From Bacteroidota bacterium (lineage in GTDB: Bacteria; Bacteroidota; Bacteroidia; NS11-12g; UBA955), in the NCBI GenBank assembly GCA_027621365.1, contig JAQCBH010000006.1:38108-102107 (forward strand): 64,000 nt of DNA, written 5' to 3'. The notes beneath the pieces are model-generated. The model saw only the letters and a program-made list of their open reading frames with translations. It searched no databases and was not told where the DNA came from. A program made the translations under genes and the position numbers. Below are positions 23,221 to 32,777 of this stretch, piece by piece (position 1 is the first letter of the stretch; each line of letters opens with the position of its first letter).

Positions 23221-26200
23221 GAAGACAGTTTCAATACGCGAGGATCGACCTGGCAATTGTATTTCACTTCCATTTCATCCAGTGTAGCCAGAAGTTCATC
23301 GCAAATTCGCAATCCGCCGGCAGAGACCATAGAAACCTCGTAATTTTCAACCGGATCGTAGAACTTCACCCAGAGGTTGCAAGGGCCTGGATAGGCCTGG
23401 AGAACGTCTTTCAGCACTTGGTAGCGCCCGTTGATCAGGTCTTGAGGCAACATTTCCACGTACATGTTCTTGATCAGCCGTTCCGCATCGATTTCAGAAG
23501 CCAATTGAAGGGAGAGAATGTTGGTGCGCATCTCCCCTTTGTTCTCGTTGTATTCCAGCGTTCCTCCCAGTATCAGAATGTAGTCTTTGGCCATCAAAGC
23601 CTTGTATTTGAGATAGTTATCCCTGAACAAAGCCAATTCATGGGAACCGCTGTAATCCATCAAATTGAAACGACCATAAGGAGTGCCTTTTTGGGAGATG
23701 AACTCTTTGGTAAAGGTGACAATACCCATGCATACAAATGATTGATTTTCTTTTCCTTGTTGAGCCTCAGCTAAACTCTTTATCGAATGAGTCACCAAGG
23801 TATTGTAGACAAATTTGAAGTCGTCTAAGGGGTGCCTGGACAAGAAAATCCCAATCACCTCTTCTTCCAATTTGAGTTCTTCCAACAAGGAAAACTCTTG
23901 CATGCTCGGAAGCTTGGGCTCAGACTCTTGAAGGGAATCGTCAAAGGCCGAACCAAACAAGGAGGTTTGGCCGCTCAATTTATCGGCTTGAATTTTCTGG
24001 CCGTAGCGAATGGCCAGTTCTATGCCCAATCGACCATCGCTGTCGCTTTGTATGTACTGAGCGCGGTGGTAGCGTTTGTCAAAATCAAAGACACCGGCTT
24101 TGGTCATGGATTCCAAGTTCTTCTTGTTCACGCTGCGCAGATTGACCCGAGAGGCCAAATCAAAAATGGAGGCATATTCCCCGTTTTTATCGCGCTCTTG
24201 AAGAATCTCTTCTACGGCTCCTTCCCCAACGCCTTTCACCGCGCTCAAGCCGAAGCGAATTTCGCCCGAAGAGGTCACCGTAAACACACTGCGGCTTTCG
24301 TTCAAATCAGGGCCTAAAACCTTGATTCCCATACGTTGAGCCTCTTCCATGTAGAAGGTTATCTTCTTGATATCGCCCATGTTGCTCTTCAACACGGCGG
24401 CCATGAATTCAGCCGGATAATGGGTTTTCAGGTAAGCCGTTTGAAAGGCAATGACGGCATAACAAGTTGAGTGTGATTTGTTAAAAGCGTATTGAGCGAA
24501 TTCTTCCCAGTCGGAGTAAATTTTCTCAAGAACCTTTTCGGGATAACCTTTGGCCGTAGCTCCTTCCATGAATTCGGTTTTCAATTCATCGATGATGCTC
24601 TTGTTCTTTTTACCCATGGCCTTGCGCAGCGCATCTGCCTTGCCCTTAGAGAATCCAGCCAATACCTGACTCAGCAGCATTACCTGCTCCTGATAAACCG
24701 TAATTCCATAGGTTTCCTTCAAGTACCCTTCCATCTCGGGCAAATCGTATTCAACCGGTTTTCGGCCGTGCTTGCGATCAATGAAATCGGGAATGTATTT
24801 CAAGGGACCGGGTCGATACAGGGCGTTCATGGCGATCAGGTCACCAAATTGCGTGGGTTGCAATTCGCGCATGTATTTCTGCATTCCCGGGCTTTCAAAC
24901 TGGAAAATGCCGTTGGTTTCTCCTCGTTGGAAGAGCTCGTATGTCGCAGCATCATCAAGCGGAATGTCATCCAAGACGATATCTACCCCGTGTTTGGACT
25001 TGATCAAGCCAATGGCATCTTTCATGATGGTCAGGGTACTGAGACCCAAAAAGTCCATCTTCAAGAGGCCGGCTTTCTCGATTTGGTTGACGTCGTATTG
25101 CACCTGCATCCAAGGGGAATCCTTGCTGCGGGCTACGGGAACCACTTCGTCAATGTCTTTGGGGGCGATGATGATTCCGCAAGCGTGCACACCGGTGTTG
25201 CGCACACTGCCTTCCAACTTTTCGGCGTCTTTCAGCACCTTGGCGGCCGTGTCTTGCCCCGAATAAATTTTTTGAAGCTCACGGATTTGCTCGATCTCTT
25301 CGGTTTTTAAGTTCTTGGAATCGTCTTTGGCTAGGTCTTCTGGTGAGGTATGCAAAAGATGCTTGAAGCCCAAGCTCCCCGGTATCAACTTGGCCAAGCG
25401 GTCGGTGTCTGGCAGCGGATACTCCAACACCCTTCCTACATCGCGTATGGCACTCTTAGCCGCCATGGTTCCATAGGTCACAATTTGGGCAATGCGTCGC
25501 TCACCGTATTTCTTGGCTACGTAATCGATCACCTTGTCTCGACCCACATCGTCAAAATCAATATCGACGTCGGGCATGCTCACGCGTTCAGGATTCAAGA
25601 ATCGCTCAAAGAGCAAGTCGTACTTGACAGGATCCACATTGGTGATTCCCAGGCAATAAGCCACCAAAGAACCCGCGGCTGATCCACGACCTGGCCCTAC
25701 CCAGACTCCAATCTCTCGAGCCGCCGTAGTGAAGTCCTGAACGATCAAGAAGTAACCCGCGTATCCACTGTGGGTGATCGTTCCCAGCTCAAATTGCAAT
25801 CGCTCTTCTACATCCTGAGGAATCACGCCGCCGTACTTCTTCCTAGCTCCTTCTCGAGCCAAGTGCTCCAAATACTGGTTTTGGTCTTTGAACCCTTCGG
25901 GAAGCGCGTAATTGGGCAGCACAATGTCTCTGGCCAATTGCGGCATGACAATGCTATCCAACAAGCGATTGGTATTGTCCAAGGCTTCGGGAACATCGGC
26001 AAATAAGGCTTCCATTTCGGCCTGAGTCTTGAAAAAGAACTCGTCGTTGGGAAAGGCGAATCGGTAGCCTCTTCCGCCTTCCTCATTGGTGGCCTTGGGA
26101 GTGGATTGAAATTCACCCGTATTGATGCACAACAAAATGTCGTGCGCATTGGCGTCGATTTTCTCGATGTAATGCGAATCGTTGGTCGCAATGATGGGCA

Positions 26201-26819
26201 CCTTGTATTTGCGAGCCCAGGAAATCAAGGTTTGGTTGATGTCTTCCTGGTCTATGCCCGTTCCGTCAATGTTGCACAAATGATGGCGCTGAAGCTCTAC
26301 GTAGAAATCATCGCCAAACAGTTCGTGCCATTCTTTGAACAGCTCTTCGGCCGCTTCTTCCCCTTTCCATAAAATGGCTTGAGGAATTTCAGCCCCAATG
26401 CAGCAAGACGTAGCAATCAAGCCTTCTTTGTACTGCTTGAGCAAGGCCTTGTCAATGCGGGGATACTTGGAATAATAGCCTTCGAGGTATCCCAGTGAGC
26501 AAAGCTTGGCTAGATTTTCGTATCCCTGTTGGTTCTTGGCCAAGAGCAACTGGTGAAAACGCTTGTCTTTTTGACCCTGAGAAAAGGATTTCTGATGCCG
26601 GTCTTCTACCAAGTAAAATTCGCATCCGATGACAGGCATGATGCCTTGAGACTTGGCTTCTTGATAGAATTCAAAAGCCCCAAACATATTGCCGTGATCG
26701 GTGATGGCCACGGCCCGCATATCATCAGCTTTTGCCTTTGAAATCAGCTTGCGTATGTTGGCTGCCCCATCCAACAGGGAGTACTGGGTGTGAACATGGA
26801 GGTGCGAAAAACTCGGCAT
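23217..26819 (-). CDS. dnaE: DNA polymerase III subunit alpha
   Basis: 1200-residue replicative polymerase of the DnaE1 class. PHP domain at the N-terminus (FSHLHVHTQYSLLDGA, then AITDHGNMFG). The palm motifs include GPGRGSAAGSLVAYCLGITNVDP and the catalytic MPDVDIDFDD, followed by ATKSAIRDVGRV-like AAKSAIRDVGRV and the fingers (KADALRKAMGKKNK). Helix-hairpin-helix, OB-fold and C-terminal domains follow. It sits 12 bases after a lipoprotein gene and overlaps the next glycosyltransferase by 4 bases. Length is normal for the phylum. No intein or split. Confidence 0.98.
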   Translation of the reverse strand: MPSFSHLHVHTQYSLLDGAANIRKLISKAKADDMRAVAITDHGNMFGAFEFYQEAKSQGIMPVIGCEFYLVEDRHQKSFSQGQKDKRFHQLLLAKNQQGYENLAKLCSLGYLEGYYSKYPRIDKALLKQYKEGLIATSCCIGAEIPQAILWKGEEAAEELFKEWHELFGDDFYVELQRHHLCNIDGTGIDQEDINQTLISWARKYKVPIIATNDSHYIEKIDANAHDILLCINTGEFQSTPKATNEEGGRGYRFAFPNDEFFFKTQAEMEALFADVPEALDNTNRLLDSIVMPQLARDIVLPNYALPEGFKDQNQYLEHLAREGARKKYGGVIPQDVEERLQFELGTITHSGYAGYFLIVQDFTTAAREIGVWVGPGRGSAAGSLVAYCLGITNVDPVKYDLLFERFLNPERVSMPDVDIDFDDVGRDKVIDYVAKKYGERRIAQIVTYGTMAAKSAIRDVGRVLEYPLPDTDRLAKLIPGSLGFKHLLHTSPEDLAKDDSKNLKTEEIEQIRELQKIYSGQDTAAKVLKDAEKLEGSVRNTGVHACGIIIAPKDIDEVVPVARSKDSPWMQVQYDVNQIEKAGLLKMDFLGLSTLTIMKDAIGLIKSKHGVDIVLDDIPLDDAATYELFQRGETNGIFQFESPGMQKYMRELQPTQFGDLIAMNALYRPGPLKYIPDFIDRKHGRKPVEYDLPEMEGYLKETYGITVYQEQVMLLSQVLAGFSKGKADALRKAMGKKNKSIIDELKTEFMEGATAKGYPEKVLEKIYSDWEEFAQYAFNKSHSTCYAVIAFQTAYLKTHYPAEFMAAVLKSNMGDIKKITFYMEEAQRMGIKVLGPDLNESRSVFTVTSSGEIRFGLSAVKGVGEGAVEEILQERDKNGEYASIFDLASRVNLRSVNKKNLESMTKAGVFDFDKRYHRAQYIQSDSDGRLGIELAIRYGQKIQADKLSGQTSLFGSAFDDSLQESEPKLPSMQEFSLLEELKLEEEVIGIFLSRHPLDDFKFVYNTLVTHSIKSLAEAQQGKENQSFVCMGIVTFTKEFISQKGTPYGRFNLMDYSGSHELALFRDNYLKYKALMAKDYILILGGTLEYNENKGEMRTNILSLQLASEIDAERLIKNMYVEMLPQDLINGRYQVLKDVLQAYPGPCNLWVKFYDPVENYEVSMVSAGGLRICDELLATLDEMEVKYNCQVDPRVLKLSS

Positions 26820-26831
26820 ATTCGGGGTCGA

Positions 26832-27335
26832 TTAACGGTATTCGTAAATGATGGTATCTCCTTTGCGCCCATCGCTTTCCCAATGAACATTCCAAAGCAA
26901 CTGGTTGTTCTCGTACTCGCCGCATTCCTTGACCGATCCGTCTTGATAATAAGATTTATAGGCTCCGTGAAAATAAGCAGCCCCTGTACCCTCGTTGACT
27001 TGCCTGCCGAAGCGCGCCATTCGCTGTCCTGAGGGGTAATAGTTTTCCTGCCACAATTCCTGCCCTTTTCCATTGAACCAATGAACCGACTGCAATTCCT
27101 CTTGACGATTGAATTCCAAAATCACTTTGGCCGTATCGGCTAGGTAGTAACGCTTCCCAAAAAGTGAACTATCGCTGCGGTATTCCACGTCAACAATGGC
27201 ACCCTGTGCCTTGGACAAGCTGTCAAATTCTTGCACATCAAAGACATGAGGTTCTGCATCAGGTCTAGAGGAGGAATCTCCACAAGAAACCAGAACGAGG
27301 AGCACAGCCAAACAAGGGAAAAGCGCTTTTTGCAT
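26832..27335 (-). CDS. Lipoprotein with MORN-like (YwqK-type) repeats
   Basis: 167 residues. A type II signal peptide with lipobox LVSC and the lipid-attached Cys18 is followed by a mature part containing repeats of the form ELWQENYYPSGQRMARFGRQ and SYYQDGSVKECGEYENNQ, which resemble the MORN-variant repeats of the YwqK family. Such proteins are of unknown function in Bacteroidota. It precedes dnaE by 12 bases in the same direction and is divergent from recF across 89 bases. Start at 27335 chosen because it gives a proper signal peptide. Confidence 0.68.
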   Translation of the reverse strand: MQKALFPCLAVLLVLVSCGDSSSRPDAEPHVFDVQEFDSLSKAQGAIVDVEYRSDSSLFGKRYYLADTAKVILEFNRQEELQSVHWFNGKGQELWQENYYPSGQRMARFGRQVNEGTGAAYFHGAYKSYYQDGSVKECGEYENNQLLWNVHWESDGRKGDTIIYEYR

Positions 27336-27413
27336 ACCCTGCAAGTTAGGTCTACTCACACCCTCACTTCAAGTTTCCCATCAACAAGTCATGCACGAGT
27401 TATCCCAAGGTCA

Positions 27414-27421
27414 TATTTTTG
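27414..27421 (+). promoter_or_regulatory. -7 promoter box of recF
   Basis: TATTTTTG, an exact match to TAnnTTTG, ending 3 bases before the recF ATG at 27425. The close spacing predicts a nearly leaderless message, common for the phylum. Confidence 0.5.
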
Positions 27422-27424
27422 CGC

Positions 27425-28495
27425 ATGCTCCTGAAAACACTGCAATTGTTCAACTTCAAAAACCACGCAGACTTGCGTCTGGATTTTAAGCCCGGTATCA
27501 ATGCAATCACAGGGTCGAATGGCAGTGGCAAGACCAATGTTTTGGATGCCATTTTCTTTCTGTCAAATGGCAAGAGCTTTTTCAACTCCATTGACAGCCA
27601 ATTGGTGCGCATGAGCGCCGATTTCTTCAGCATACACGGGTGGTTCGAAGAAGATGTAGACATTTTGGTTCAATTTGATACCCAACGAAAGAAAACCATC
27701 AAGCGCAACGAAAAAGCATACAAGCGACTGATTGATCATATTGGGTACCTGCAAACGGTTTTCATCACCCCGTATGACATCGCCTTGGTGAATGAAGGAA
27801 GCGAAGAGCGTAGACGCTTCGTCGACTTTACCCTTTGCCAAACATCGCCTTCCTACTTGCAAGCATTGAGCCAATATAAAAAGGCCTTGGATGCGCGAAA
27901 TGCCTTACTAAAAGCCGCAGAGGGTCGCCCCTTGGACACCATCTTGTTGGAGGCCTATGACGACAAACTGGCCGGACCTGGTCAGTACATTGCCGATGCT
28001 CGGGCAGAATTTTCCAAAGAGTTCTTTGGATTGCTCAAGGCCGTCTGGAATCATTTATCGGGACCCAACGATGAACTAAATTGGACATACGAAACTCAGT
28101 GGTCTCAACCCCAATCATACCGAACCTTTTTGGCCGAGGCCCATGCTCAAGATTGCCAGGCAGGGCGCAGCACGAGAGGCATACATAAAGACGATTGGGT
28201 GTTCGAACTCAATGGTCAATCACTCAAGCGAATGGGGTCGCAAGGACAAATCAAGAGCGCCATCATCGCGATCAAACTCGCGCAGTTCGACTATTTCAAA
28301 TCAAAAACAGGCAAAACGCCTGTGCTGCTTTTAGATGACATTTTCGAAAAGATTGATAAACAACGATCCGATGCCTTGATTCAGTGGGTAGGCAGCGGCA
28401 GAATGCCCCAAATTTTCATTACCGATACGCATTACGAGCGCATTCGCTCACACACCGAACAATTGGGCCTGGAACTTAGCCAGCACCATCTATAA
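27425..28495 (+). CDS. recF: DNA replication and repair protein RecF
   Basis: 356-residue SMC-like ATPase that helps load RecA on gapped DNA. Walker A GSNGSGKT at residues 30-37, the IGYLQTVFITPYDIALVNEGSEERRRFVD region, the ABC signature in MGSQGQIKSAIIAIKLAQ and Walker B LLLDDIFEKID. The ATG at 27425 is used; a TTG two codons upstream overlaps the promoter box. Convergent with the alanine dehydrogenase gene with a 3-base gap and no terminator between. Confidence 0.96.
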   Translation: MLLKTLQLFNFKNHADLRLDFKPGINAITGSNGSGKTNVLDAIFFLSNGKSFFNSIDSQLVRMSADFFSIHGWFEEDVDILVQFDTQRKKTIKRNEKAYKRLIDHIGYLQTVFITPYDIALVNEGSEERRRFVDFTLCQTSPSYLQALSQYKKALDARNALLKAAEGRPLDTILLEAYDDKLAGPGQYIADARAEFSKEFFGLLKAVWNHLSGPNDELNWTYETQWSQPQSYRTFLAEAHAQDCQAGRSTRGIHKDDWVFELNGQSLKRMGSQGQIKSAIIAIKLAQFDYFKSKTGKTPVLLLDDIFEKIDKQRSDALIQWVGSGRMPQIFITDTHYERIRSHTEQLGLELSQHHL

Positions 28496-28498
28496 GGT

Positions 28499-29707
28499 TT
28501 ACATAAATAGGCCTACCAAAAGGTCCATGTCGCTGTAGCGAAGTCCGCAACGATCAGCCAATTGCTTGTGGGTAATATTTCCACGGTACAAATAGGTACC
28601 TTTCCGAACGTGGGCTCTAGAGCGCAACAAGTGACTGAATCCGCCTTCTTTGTTCATTTCATCCAGCATAGGCGCCAAAACATTGCTCAAAGAATAAGAG
28701 GCTGTACGGCTGTATCGACTGCCAATATTGGGCACGCAATAATGAATTATCCCGTGCTTTTCGAAAGTGGGGCTGTTGTGGTTGCACAATTCGCTGGTTT
28801 CAAAATTCCCGCCCTTATCAATGGCTACATCGATGATGACACTGCCCTGCTTCATGGACATAACCATCTCTTCGCTGACCACCATGGGCGAACGCGACTC
28901 CTTACCTGCCAAGGCTCCCACGACCACATCGGCTCTTCTGATGGCCTTTTCCAAGGCCTGCGGATGCAAGGTGCTTGAAAACAAATTTTGACTTGACATA
29001 CTGTGAATGCGACGCAAGCGGTAAGTATCATTGTCAAACAAGAACACATTGGCCCCTAGTCCCATCGCCGTTTTTGTAGCGTATTCGCCCACGGCTCCGG
29101 CCCCAATGACGACCACTTGGGTAGGCGGAATGCCTGGCAACCCACCTAGCAATTCTCCTTTGCCCTGCTCTTGGCTGTTCAACAATTCACTGGCTATCAA
29201 AATCGAAGCCCTTCCCGCCATTTCACTCATGGCACGAATGATGGGCTTGGCTCCCGATTCATCTTCCAACATCTCATAAGCCATGGCATTCACCTTTTTC
29301 TCTTGAAGAAGCTTGATCAAGTCGGTATCCAACTGATTCCATTGCAAGGCAGAAATTAGCAATTGACCGCTTCGCATGAGTTCGATCTCTTGGCCTGTCG
29401 GAAAATCCACTTTCAAGACAGTGTCGCAAGAATATATGGCTTTTTGATCGGTGCTGATTTCAGCCCCAGCCTCCGAATATTGCCGATCTGAAAACTGTGC
29501 AGAGTCTCCCGCTCCAGATTCCAGAATGACCCGAATTCCATTGTTGGTGAAATAGCGCACTGCCGAAGGAGCCAAAGCGATTCGCTTCTCCTGAAGGGTC
29601 GTTTCTTTGGGCAGACCCAAGCTCATGGTACCGCTTTTTTCCAGGGTCGATTGCAGTTTGGGCTGGGGCTGCAACGAAGCTTGAGATGGACTCGACGCGG
29701 TATTCAT
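28499..29707 (-). CDS. ald: Alanine dehydrogenase
   Basis: 402-residue NAD-dependent enzyme interconverting alanine and pyruvate plus ammonia. After a roughly 28-residue N-terminal extension rich in Ser and Gln, the protein reads GLPKETTLQEKRIALAP, VLKVDFPTG, the Rossmann motif VVVIGAGAVGEYATKTAMGLGANV, and VIIDVAIDKGGNFETSE, all conserved in Ald and in the alpha subunit of transhydrogenase. The extension and the C-terminal FSHLLRSRAHVRKGTYLYRGN are as in Bacteroidota Ald proteins as I recall them. A TATATTTG box lies about 72 bases upstream on its strand. Confidence 0.85.
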   Translation of the reverse strand: MNTASSPSQASLQPQPKLQSTLEKSGTMSLGLPKETTLQEKRIALAPSAVRYFTNNGIRVILESGAGDSAQFSDRQYSEAGAEISTDQKAIYSCDTVLKVDFPTGQEIELMRSGQLLISALQWNQLDTDLIKLLQEKKVNAMAYEMLEDESGAKPIIRAMSEMAGRASILIASELLNSQEQGKGELLGGLPGIPPTQVVVIGAGAVGEYATKTAMGLGANVFLFDNDTYRLRRIHSMSSQNLFSSTLHPQALEKAIRRADVVVGALAGKESRSPMVVSEEMVMSMKQGSVIIDVAIDKGGNFETSELCNHNSPTFEKHGIIHYCVPNIGSRYSRTASYSLSNVLAPMLDEMNKEGGFSHLLRSRAHVRKGTYLYRGNITHKQLADRCGLRYSDMDLLVGLFM

Positions 29708-29778
29708 ATTGTTCTTTACGCTATGGTGCTTGTTTTCAAATGGTTAGGCAAGTAATCAACAGAGCCTGTGATGAAATA

Positions 29779-29786
29779 CAAATATA
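29779..29786 (-). promoter_or_regulatory. Candidate -7 box of ald
   Basis: On the minus strand TATATTTG, an exact consensus match, 71 bases upstream of the ald ATG, implying an untranslated leader of about 65 bases, longer than for most genes here. Confidence 0.4.
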
Positions 29787-29866
29787 AGATTTTGGTCTTT
29801 AAGCCTTCTTAATGAAATCTTTGAAAAAATCAAAAAAAGGCATTGTTTTTGCCTTGAGAACAGTTT

Positions 29867-31054
29867 ATGAAAAAATTAAGCCTAATTGTTTTGACTACAA
29901 TTATTGGAATTCAATTAGAAGCCCAGGCACCTTTACCTCCGGCTTATTTGCAAAATACACTTAATCGCATTGATAGTCTTACCTTGAATCTTCTGGAGGA
30001 GATACCTTGTCATGTTGTTTATAACCAACCAAGTGATACTGCTCAATTAGATGCCGATAAATTTGAAAATCAAATGCATCTCCTTTGTTCTAATATCCCT
30101 TTCCAATACCATGAATCTGTTCAGAAATACATTGACTTCTACAATCGATTAGGGGAGTCATACTGGGATAGATTGCACGAAAGGATGGAGACCTATTTTC
30201 CGCTATTTGAAGAAGTTCTGGATCGGCATGAACTCCCAACAGATTTGAAATACATCAGCATTATCGAGAGCAATTTAAACCCTAATGCTGTTTCATGGTG
30301 TGGCGCAACCGGCTTGTGGCAATTCATGCCATACACTGCCAAAGGAATGGGAATGCAAATTACAAGTCAAGTTGACGAGCGCAAAAGCATATTAGAATCA
30401 ACAGAAACTGCTTGTCAATATTTCATGCAGTCTCAAGCCATTTTCAATGACTGGTTACTGAGCATAGCCTCCTACAACTGTGGTGCAGGAAATGTAAAAA
30501 AAGCCATCCGATACAGCGGGAACAAATCCAATTTTTGGGAGATTATGCCCTATTTACCCAAGGAGACGCAAAACTATGTACCCAAATTTATTGCTGTAGC
30601 GTATGTCCTTAATTTCACCTCTCATGCTCAACATCAAAGAAATGAAAGGAGCATGGTGCTTATACCTCAAGAAATTGAACAGAGTGTAAGCCTACCCAAA
30701 ATAGCCTCTTTCTTTGGTGAAGATTCTAGTTCTATTCTCGCTCTCAATTGCCATTTCCTAGCTGAGCACACATATAAATCGAACGGAGCAAAGCTTGTTT
30801 TGCCTTATGGCATGGCCATGAATTTTGCTTCTCAATATGATAGTGCTTGTGAATATGCACGAATTAATCCCAATACTCTTCCTTCGACTCCCACTTTTTC
30901 TAATAAACAAACGATTACTCATACAGTCAAATCTGGACAAACCTTGAGTTACATCGCTCGTCGTTATGGCGTAAGTGTCACCCAAATTAAAACTTGGAAC
31001 CATTTGCGCAGCGATGTGATACGGGTAGGACAACGATTGACCATTTACCGATGA
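29867..31054 (+). CDS. MltD-like lytic transglycosylase with LysM
   Basis: 395-residue periplasmic peptidoglycan-cleaving enzyme. Signal peptide (KKLSLIVLTTIIGIQLEAQ), an SLT domain with catalytic Glu134 in ISIIESNLNPNAVSWCGATGLWQFMPYT, SIASYNCGAGNVKKAI, and LPKETQNYVPKFIAVAYV, then a LysM domain at the C-terminus (THTVKSGQTLSYIARRYGVSV, then IKTWNHL). The gene is AT-richer than its neighbours: five 60-base lines counted by hand gave 37-50 % GC (mean about 42), against 57 and 52 % in two lines of the next genes. It may be an exchanged locus or simply lower in expression. A TGTTTTTG box (one mismatch) lies at 29844-29851. Its stop overlaps the purN start by 4 bases. Confidence 0.92.
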   Translation: MKKLSLIVLTTIIGIQLEAQAPLPPAYLQNTLNRIDSLTLNLLEEIPCHVVYNQPSDTAQLDADKFENQMHLLCSNIPFQYHESVQKYIDFYNRLGESYWDRLHERMETYFPLFEEVLDRHELPTDLKYISIIESNLNPNAVSWCGATGLWQFMPYTAKGMGMQITSQVDERKSILESTETACQYFMQSQAIFNDWLLSIASYNCGAGNVKKAIRYSGNKSNFWEIMPYLPKETQNYVPKFIAVAYVLNFTSHAQHQRNERSMVLIPQEIEQSVSLPKIASFFGEDSSSILALNCHFLAEHTYKSNGAKLVLPYGMAMNFASQYDSACEYARINPNTLPSTPTFSNKQTITHTVKSGQTLSYIARRYGVSVTQIKTWNHLRSDVIRVGQRLTIYR

Positions 31055-31626
31055 GCACTCCATCAATAGTGATTTGGGCTTCAGGCAGCGGTAGCAATGC
31101 CGAAAATCTCATTCAGCATTTGCACCCCCATCGGGTTTTTGTCAAAGCCATTTACTGCAACCATGCAAAAGCAGGGGCCATCGAACGCGGCAAGCGCCTC
31201 GGAGTCCCTGTGAGGATGATCGAAAACGCCGATTTAATGGAAGTATCCAAGGTCGATGAATTCCTGGAATTGGATCAACCTGACTTGATTGTATTGGCTG
31301 GATTTCTACGCAAATTCCCCTCTCGTTTATTGAATCGCTTCAAGGCAATCAACCTACACCCTGCTTTGCTTCCTAGCTATGGAGGCAAGGGAATGTACGG
31401 CCATCACGTTCACAAAGCCGTTATCGCGGCTGGTGAAACCCGCAGCGGCATCACTTTTCACTGGGTCAATGAAGAATACGACGATGGAGCCATCATCGCT
31501 CAATTCACCTGCTCCCTCTCGGAAACAGACACACCCGAATCATTGGCGCAATCCATACACGAACTCGAGCAGAAGCATTTCCCAAATGTTCTGGTGTCTA
31601 TATTCGCAAGCACCTTCCCATCATGA
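31051..31626 (+). CDS. purN: Phosphoribosylglycinamide formyltransferase
   Basis: 191-residue GAR transformylase of purine synthesis, using 10-formyl-tetrahydrofolate. Motifs: WASGSGSNAENLI at the N-terminus, LVLAGFLRKF-type IVLAGFLRKFP, INLHPALLPSYGGKGMYG with the catalytic Asn-His, and SGITFHWVNEEYDDGAII with the Asp. The start overlaps the lytic transglycosylase stop (ATGA); the stop overlaps the next gene start (ATGA). Normal length. Confidence 0.96.
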   Translation: MSTPSIVIWASGSGSNAENLIQHLHPHRVFVKAIYCNHAKAGAIERGKRLGVPVRMIENADLMEVSKVDEFLELDQPDLIVLAGFLRKFPSRLLNRFKAINLHPALLPSYGGKGMYGHHVHKAVIAAGETRSGITFHWVNEEYDDGAIIAQFTCSLSETDTPESLAQSIHELEQKHFPNVLVSIFASTFPS

Positions 31627-32777
31627 ATTCGAAACACATCGAAACCCAAGTTCTGCACACTGGTATACAGCCTGACCCCACTACAGGAGCCATCATGACT
31701 CCTATCTTTCAGACCAGCACCTATGTTCAGGCAGGACCTGGCGATCACAAGGGATACGAATATGCACGAACGCAAAACCCCACCAGAGATGCCTTGCAAA
31801 ACAACTTGGCCGCTTTAGAAGGGGCTTCGCACGGTTTGTGTTTTTCAACGGGCATGGGAGCCGTAGATGCCTGCATCAAATTGCTGCAGCCCGGTGATGA
31901 AGTCATTGCGACCAACGATTTGTACGGTGGCACCTACCGCATCTTCACCAAGGTATTTGAACCCTTGGGCATCAAATTCCATTTTGTCGATATGTCCAAG
32001 CCCGAAGAAGTTCGAGCCAAAATCAACGACAGAACCAAGATGGTTTGGGTAGAGACTCCAACCAATCCGCTGTTGAGAATCATCGACATAGAGGCAGTTG
32101 CTTCCATCGGGCATGAAGTCAATGCCATCGTTGTGGTTGACAACACCTTCAGCTCTCCTTATTTGCAAAATCCCTTGAAGTGGGGCGCTGATTTGATCAT
32201 GCACTCGGCGACCAAGTACATCAATGGACACAGCGATGTGGTCATGGGCGTATTGATTACCGACAACGATGAACTTCACCAGCGTTTGGCCTTTTTGCAG
32301 AATACCTGTGGTGCTACCCCCGGTCCCCAAGACTGCTTCTTGGTGCTTCGCGGAATCAAGACGCTGCACATTCGCATGCAACGCCATTGCGAAAACGGCC
32401 GAGCGGTGGCTGAGTTTTTGGCCAAACACCCAAAGATAGGCGAAGTTCACTGGCCTGGATTTGAGCAGCACCCCAACCACGCCGTAGCCAAAAAGCAGAT
32501 GCGCGATTTCGGAGGCATGATCAGCTTCACCCTCAAAGATGACGACATCGACAAAGCTGTAACGGTGCTAAAGAGCACTCAGTACTTCGCTTTGGCCGAG
32601 AGTCTTGGCGGTGTAGAGAGTTTGATTGGACACCCTGCTACCATGACCCATGCCAGCATTCCCCGCGAACAGCGCATGGCCAATGGCTTGAAAGACAGCC
32701 TGATTCGCTTGAGCGTTGGCATTGAACACATCGATGATTTGTTGGCCGATTTGAGCCAGGCTCTGGATCGCGTTTGA
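31623..32777 (+). CDS. Cystathionine gamma-synthase / trans-sulfuration PLP enzyme
   Basis: 384-residue fold-type I PLP enzyme of the Cys/Met metabolism family. PLP lysine Lys198 in HSATKYINGHSDVVMG; VVVDNTFSSPYLQNPLKWGADLI before it; and ESLGGVESLIGHPATMTHASIP near the C-terminus. Sequence resembles cystathionine gamma-synthase and gamma-lyase, which cannot be separated reliably by eye; synthase (methionine synthesis) is the usual call in this phylum. Coupled to purN (4-base overlap) and to the next gene (1-base TGATG overlap). Confidence 0.88.
   Translation: MNSKHIETQVLHTGIQPDPTTGAIMTPIFQTSTYVQAGPGDHKGYEYARTQNPTRDALQNNLAALEGASHGLCFSTGMGAVDACIKLLQPGDEVIATNDLYGGTYRIFTKVFEPLGIKFHFVDMSKPEEVRAKINDRTKMVWVETPTNPLLRIIDIEAVASIGHEVNAIVVVDNTFSSPYLQNPLKWGADLIMHSATKYINGHSDVVMGVLITDNDELHQRLAFLQNTCGATPGPQDCFLVLRGIKTLHIRMQRHCENGRAVAEFLAKHPKIGEVHWPGFEQHPNHAVAKKQMRDFGGMISFTLKDDDIDKAVTVLKSTQYFALAESLGGVESLIGHPATMTHASIPREQRMANGLKDSLIRLSVGIEHIDDLLADLSQALDRV

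Noticed and set aside
24492..25310. 272-codon open frame opposite dnaE
   Set aside because: It is the reverse complement of dnaE palm/fingers coding sequence; no protein features, and dnaE is certain.
29837..29855. AAGGCA/TGCCTT hairpin between ald and the lytic transglycosylase
   Set aside because: It has a T-run only in the minus orientation, where no gene ends; it coincides with the likely promoter of the plus-strand gene and is probably incidental.
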